NCBI GenBank assembly: GCA_002633005.1
Contig: NMRA01000094.1
Coordinates: 148,208 to 212,207 of the forward strand
DNA length: 64,000 bases
Source of the DNA: Phoronis australis
Taxonomy: Eukaryota > Phoronida > Phoronidae
Direction of reading: 5' to 3'
How positions within the stretch are numbered: position 1 is the first letter of the stretch; each line of letters begins with the position of its first letter. Below, piece after piece: positions 25,001 to 31,000 of this stretch. The notes below the pieces were generated by a model that saw nothing but the letters and a program-made list of their open reading frames with translations, did not search any database and had not been told where the DNA came from. The position numbers and the translations under genes were made by a program.

Positions 25001-28000
25001 GAGAAAAATGGAAATCAAATGAGAGGAAATCGAAACCAAAAAAGAGGAAATCCTCTTAAAAGAGGAAAATTCCAAGCCCTAGGGTTTATGCAGTTTCGTG
25101 TGGCGATTGTTCACCTGCACCGTGGTGTTTCCGATAACCCGACAACTGTCATACGATTGTTCACCCGCACGTGGTCTTTCCGATAACCCGGCTACTGTCG
25201 TACAACTGTTCACCTGCACGTGGTGTTTCCGATAGCCCTACCTGCACATAGTGTTTCCTTATAATCTGGCTACTGTTATACTGTTGTTCACCTGCACATG
25301 ATGTTTCCGATAACCCGGCTACTATCATACGATTGTTCCTCTCCACGTGGTGTTTCCAATAGCCCGGCTACTTTCCGATAACAAATTTACAAGTTCCTCA
25401 ACTATTCCTGTATCACTATTCTAATTTCAGGTCATAAGTTCATTTTCCAACTGATACCTGGCCAGAAGTACTACACAACTGTCAAGGCGTGTAACGACGT
25501 TAACCTTTGCACCACAGCAACATCAGACGGAGTGATTGCTGACGATACGCCTCCTCTGCCGGGGATAATCCGAGTTGGTTATGATGACTTTCATTCAGTG
25601 TACCAAGCGGAAACGTATGTTGTATATGCAACTGAAAATATTTTATATTGTAAATCGGTTGAGTGTGCAGGTTGGATCCGAGACACAAGAACCCACTGTG
25701 CTCTACTTAATTTCCATTGTTCTTACCTGTTGCTGACTATTGCTTATTCACCCGGGTTTGTTCGAGCTTAGTACGTTTCTGTTTAAGGTAATTCCAATCT
25801 GGTTAGGAATATGTAAACAATAACGGGTCTCTACAACACTTTCCAAATATTTATCACGGAAGGCACATTGAAGCTGGTATATTTCAGAGTCTTATACTTC
25901 GACGCATTCTTCTATTTCACGTAAACTTGGTCACATGTTATTTCAACCGAGCAAAGATTTTAAGTCTTCGTGGCCCAAGGTCGCAGAGAGCTCGAGACAC
26001 CCTGACGTCACTCGTTTCCTATATTGGTGGCTGTGCTTGCACTTTCCGCGTGCATCCCTGGAGTTTTCTCACCACGAATTGGGTAGATATTGAGGCAGAT
26101 GCAAAGGAAAACCAAAACTGCTAATTTGAGCACATACGTAAACGTCCAAAAGCTCACTTCAAGCGTTTTCGGCCGATAAGAACGCAGGCACCAAAAACGA
26201 ACTCGAAAAACTCTAGTTATTGAAAGAGACAAAAAATAAATTTGCAACAAGGGGGCGCCAGAGTAGTTGGACCCGTCCGAAAATCAATGTTAGCATTGCT
26301 GTCCTCAATACACGGGCGGCGCACCATAGCATGGGCGGCGCACTATAGGGGGGGCTGGGGGGAGCTACAGCCCCTCCACCACTTTTTTCTGCGCAACGCC
26401 GCACATGGTCTATAGACAGTGCACCACAGGGGGCTGAGGGGGCTTTAGCCCCCCATTTTTTTCAGTGCTGCGCCACCCATGCATAGGGGGCTGGGGGGCT
26501 AAAGCCCCCCACTTTTTTCAGTCTACGCCAAGCATGGTCTATAGGCGGTGCAATGTGCAATACAGGGGGGCTGAGGCGGCTTTAGCCCCCACTTTTTCAG
26601 TGTTGCGCCGCCCATGCAATAGGGACAAATATATCATATTTCATATAGAGGTGCATCCCTGAACTACTAAAGTATTGTGGACACAGACAAAAATATAAAA
26701 TTGGTACGAGATGGTGCCACGGAAGTTGGACCTGTCGAAAGTAAAGGTTAGCCGTGCTATGTCTTCAACAGGAACTCAACTGCTAAATTTCATAATAATC
26801 CAGAGGGGGATCCAGGGGTCCGTCACTCCTGTTTGGTCACCTTTACATCGTTGAGGATGGGGCACTTCGCAATGAACGGGGGAGGTATGGTCCCCTTCGT
26901 GTCCCCGTGCCTACGCCAGGGCCTATATTATATTAAACCAAGTCTTGAACAGCCAGGGTCTAAAACTACTCACACAATGCGGCTTCTTCACCTATCACTT
27001 GACTTGCCTCCGTTTGAATGTTGCCCAAGCATTGTTAGACTGCCTGGATCACCTGGAATAATCAAAATCTGTCCAGGAAAGCTTGAAAGAAATTGTAAAC
27101 TCAAACACTTGAAGATCTTCCATGCACGTATTTTATGATTTGTTAATTACTAACGTGCGTTTTTCAAATTTTTCGTTGTGGGACATTTTTTAAAAGTAAT
27201 TTGCTTTGTTTCAACCTCTGTGGGTGTTGAACATGTTAAATGTCTGTTTTAGGTCGTCCATTACAATTCGATGGTTCGGATTCCATGACCCACATTCGTA
27301 TCTTGACCATTACGAATGGTGCATTGGGGCAGATGCCGCTGATGACTGCAGTGAAATCTCGTACACCAATGCGCATCTGTCTCAAGAAGTTTACAAGGGT
27401 GGGTTGTCGCTAACAGCTCATAAGAAACTGTACGTAAAGATAAAGGCAACAAACAATGCGCAACTTGTTACCGTGGCTTCTTCAACCCATTTCATTATCG
27501 ACAACACTGCTCCGACGGTGAAAACTACACCAGCATTCAATGTGAACGGCTTGTCAAGAAAGGCAAACACACAGTTTGATCGTTCAATAGTTCGTATTAC
27601 ATGGGAATTCACGGATGCACAAAGCCCTATTGTTCGTCATGCTGTCAGCGTGAAGTCGCATGACGACAACGAACACCCTGTTGCAGATTACCAAATGGAT
27701 TCTGCGAGGCACGTGACATTTGAACTATCTGGTGGGCGCCAAATGGCCGACGGTGATCAATACTGGGCGAAAGTGTATGGCTGTAACGCTGCAGGATTGT
27801 GCACCATAGGTACATCCGCCGCTTTACTAGTTGACTCCACGCCACCCCATTTAGGTCACTTCAAGCATACTCTTACATATGGAGGTAGCGGGGCTACGGC
27901 ATCTTTGGAGTGGGAAGAATTTTACGATGGACAATCTGGTATAGAGAAGTACGTAATTGCTTTTGGGAGTAATTATCATTCTTGGGATGTTTTGGCACCA

Positions 28001-31000
28001 ACGGACGTTTCTCACAATGCAAATTCCCCGACCCAAAGTCACACTTTTACTCTTGCGAAGACATTGAATGTAGGAGACGTAGTTTACATAACCATATATG
28101 CCGTCAACGGTGCGGGAATGACATCAGATATTGGGCAGACGTCAGTTGAAGTTGTTGCCCCGGACAAACTCTTTATCCAGCGACATTCTTGCGTGGTTTT
28201 TGGCTGTAAGAAAGTTTGTTCTTGCGGCGAGTACGGTGGCACGTTTTATAACTGCCGACACAACGGAGCGGCACAATCTTGCCCAGCTGTGTCGGCACCG
28301 GGCGCTCTCACAGTTGTGGATGGTCTTGACATTAACAACAATCAAGCGTACACAGGTTCTGATAAATGTCTCTCGGGAACGTGGTCGTCGCACAACGATG
28401 CTGTCCGATATGAATGGGGATTTGGAAAAAAAGGCGATGGGATTGGATCAGCACTGTTCAACTTCGCCACTGAGAAATTTATATTTGACAATGGTCTTGT
28501 TACAATAGGTGTCTACTGTTTACCATTCAATAAAAAGCTTGATCAGAGCACGGAATATTCATTGTATGTTCGATACTGGTGGAGCGCCAACCAATACACC
28601 GAAAAGGAATCGACTGGCGTCAAGGTAGATCATACGCCTCCCGCTGTTGCCAGGGGATATGGTGTCCTGGATACGGCTTCCTCATCGGCAAATGTTGACA
28701 TCGAATATACGACTTCAACCAGTGCCATATATGCTCGATGGGATAATACATTTAGAGACAGTGACAGTGGAATTGACCACTATGAAGTGATGGTCGGAAC
28801 GACTATGGAGGGTGAGTGTATTTTACATTTAAAGGACCAGTCAGAGGTATTGAACACTGCAAAGGGAAGGTAGGCACAACTATGTGAGTGAGTGTAATAC
28901 ACATGTAGAGACCAGCCTACCGTTCAGTAACGCTAGGACATCGCTAAAAAGCAAGACTTCAAGAGATCACGTGAGATATTGCCGTGTATTTCAAATGAGA
29001 ACACGTGACTTTGGATATGTTTAGCTAGGTACTAGCGTAGGTCTTAGCGTTACTGAACACACGTCAGGTCAGTGATATTGAGCACCACAAAAGGATTATA
29101 GACACGATTTTGTGAGTGTAGTACACATGTAGAAACCAAGTCAGTGATTCTGAGCACTACTACAACTTTGGAGGGTGAGAATATAAAACATTTAGACTCC
29201 TAGTCAGTGGTAGTGAACATTACGAAGAGATGATGGGCGCGGCTACGTAAGGTGAGTGCATTGCATACTTAGAGACAGAGTCAGTGGTACTGAGCACTTC
29301 AAAGGGATGATCGGCGCGGCTACGTATGGTGAGTGCATTGCATTCTTTGAGACCGAGTCAGTGGTACTGAGCACTTCAAAGGGATGGTAGGCACGGCTAC
29401 ATCGTGTGAGATTATTATACATTTAAAGAACCAGTCTGTGATATTGAACACTACAAAGGGATGATAGACACAACTGTAGAAGGTAAAATATTTGTAAGAT
29501 AGCCTTGTCTTTGAAAAAAAAACGTAGTATTAACCATTTCCGAGTTGTAACTTATAGACCAAAATAATGTGTGTGTGTGAAACTTGTAAAAAAAACTTTT
29601 TATTTTCCAGGAAACGAACTTGTTGAGTTTGAGAACGTGGGCACGGCGACAACATTTTCCAAGACTGGATTAAGCATTCCTGCGGGAACTAAATATTACG
29701 TTACTGTTCGTGCTGTAAATGGCGTCGGTCTGACAGCCAACAAGTCGTCTGACGGTGTTATTGTTGACAACGAACCGCCTCTTGCGGGAGCCGTTTTCAA
29801 TGGTATATGGAAGCACGCCCATCGCTACATGTCAAACTCAGATACGCTGGAGATCAGTTGGATTGGATTTGACGACAGGCATTCGTTCATCAAAGAATAT
29901 CACTGGGGCATTGGTAGTAGTAAAAACCAGGCCGATGTCAAAAGTTTCGTAAACGTTGGCATTTTGAATCGAGTTAGCAACCCTAAAGTATCACTAACAC
30001 ATGGCTCAACGTACTACGTGGTTGTGAAGGCTGTGGATGCGGCTGGTCAACAAACAATCGCTGCCTCTCCACCATTTATGTACGACGAGTCTCCTCCTAT
30101 TGGTTATCAATCGTCTTCTCTTGGATCTGATGTCGCGTCAAACGGTAATTTTGCAGGCATCAGTGAGAGCAACTTCAATTCAGCATGGACCGTCGTTGGC
30201 ACAAGCACATTCAACGCCGGCACTGGTTTGACCTTATTGGGAAAACTCTCTCAGACAATCACCATTCCCTCGTTTTCGCTATACCAGTTTGTTGTACAAA
30301 CTGCGCCTCCGTGTAACCAGCTATATTCTGAAATTAGTATCGGCGCTCATACATACATTCTAGATTTAACAGATGGATTGACTGTGTGCACATTTACGAT
30401 GACCACTCCTATTGAGGAAGGCTCAGTTGAGCTCAGTTTGAACGAGGATGTGGGAATAAATGTGACCAAAATAAGCCTTAAGAAAGTTACCAACACTTCA
30501 CCGTTGGATGCTGCCTTGTCGATAACCATCCATCAAACTGGTATGACAGATTTGTTTGTACACTGGTCGACTACTGACATCGAGAGCAGAATCCGTTATG
30601 CTCGAATAGGACTTGGATCGACATCTGGAGGTCTTCAACTTGCTCCTCTGGAGAATGTCGGCCGCAGACCGTCGAAAGCTTACCGCGATCTCCCTCTTAA
30701 ACATGGCCTTCCTGTGTATGTTTCGCTACTCGTAGTGAACGAAGCGGATGAGCAGACAACCATAATCTCGGCACCAAAGATAATTGACTGGTTAGCGCCC
30801 ACCATATCAAATATAACCTTAAAATTCATTCTCAATAATCCAACGTCAATTGATGTTACTGCCAACTGGGTTGTACAGGCAGAAAGCGGCATAGAAAAGT
30901 GCTTCTGGGCTTTAGGTAAGTTTCCACTTAGTTTTTTTGTGTTTATGTTGAATAGTCTTTCAAATTTAAGTCACGTGTGAGTATTTTACTCATCAATATT

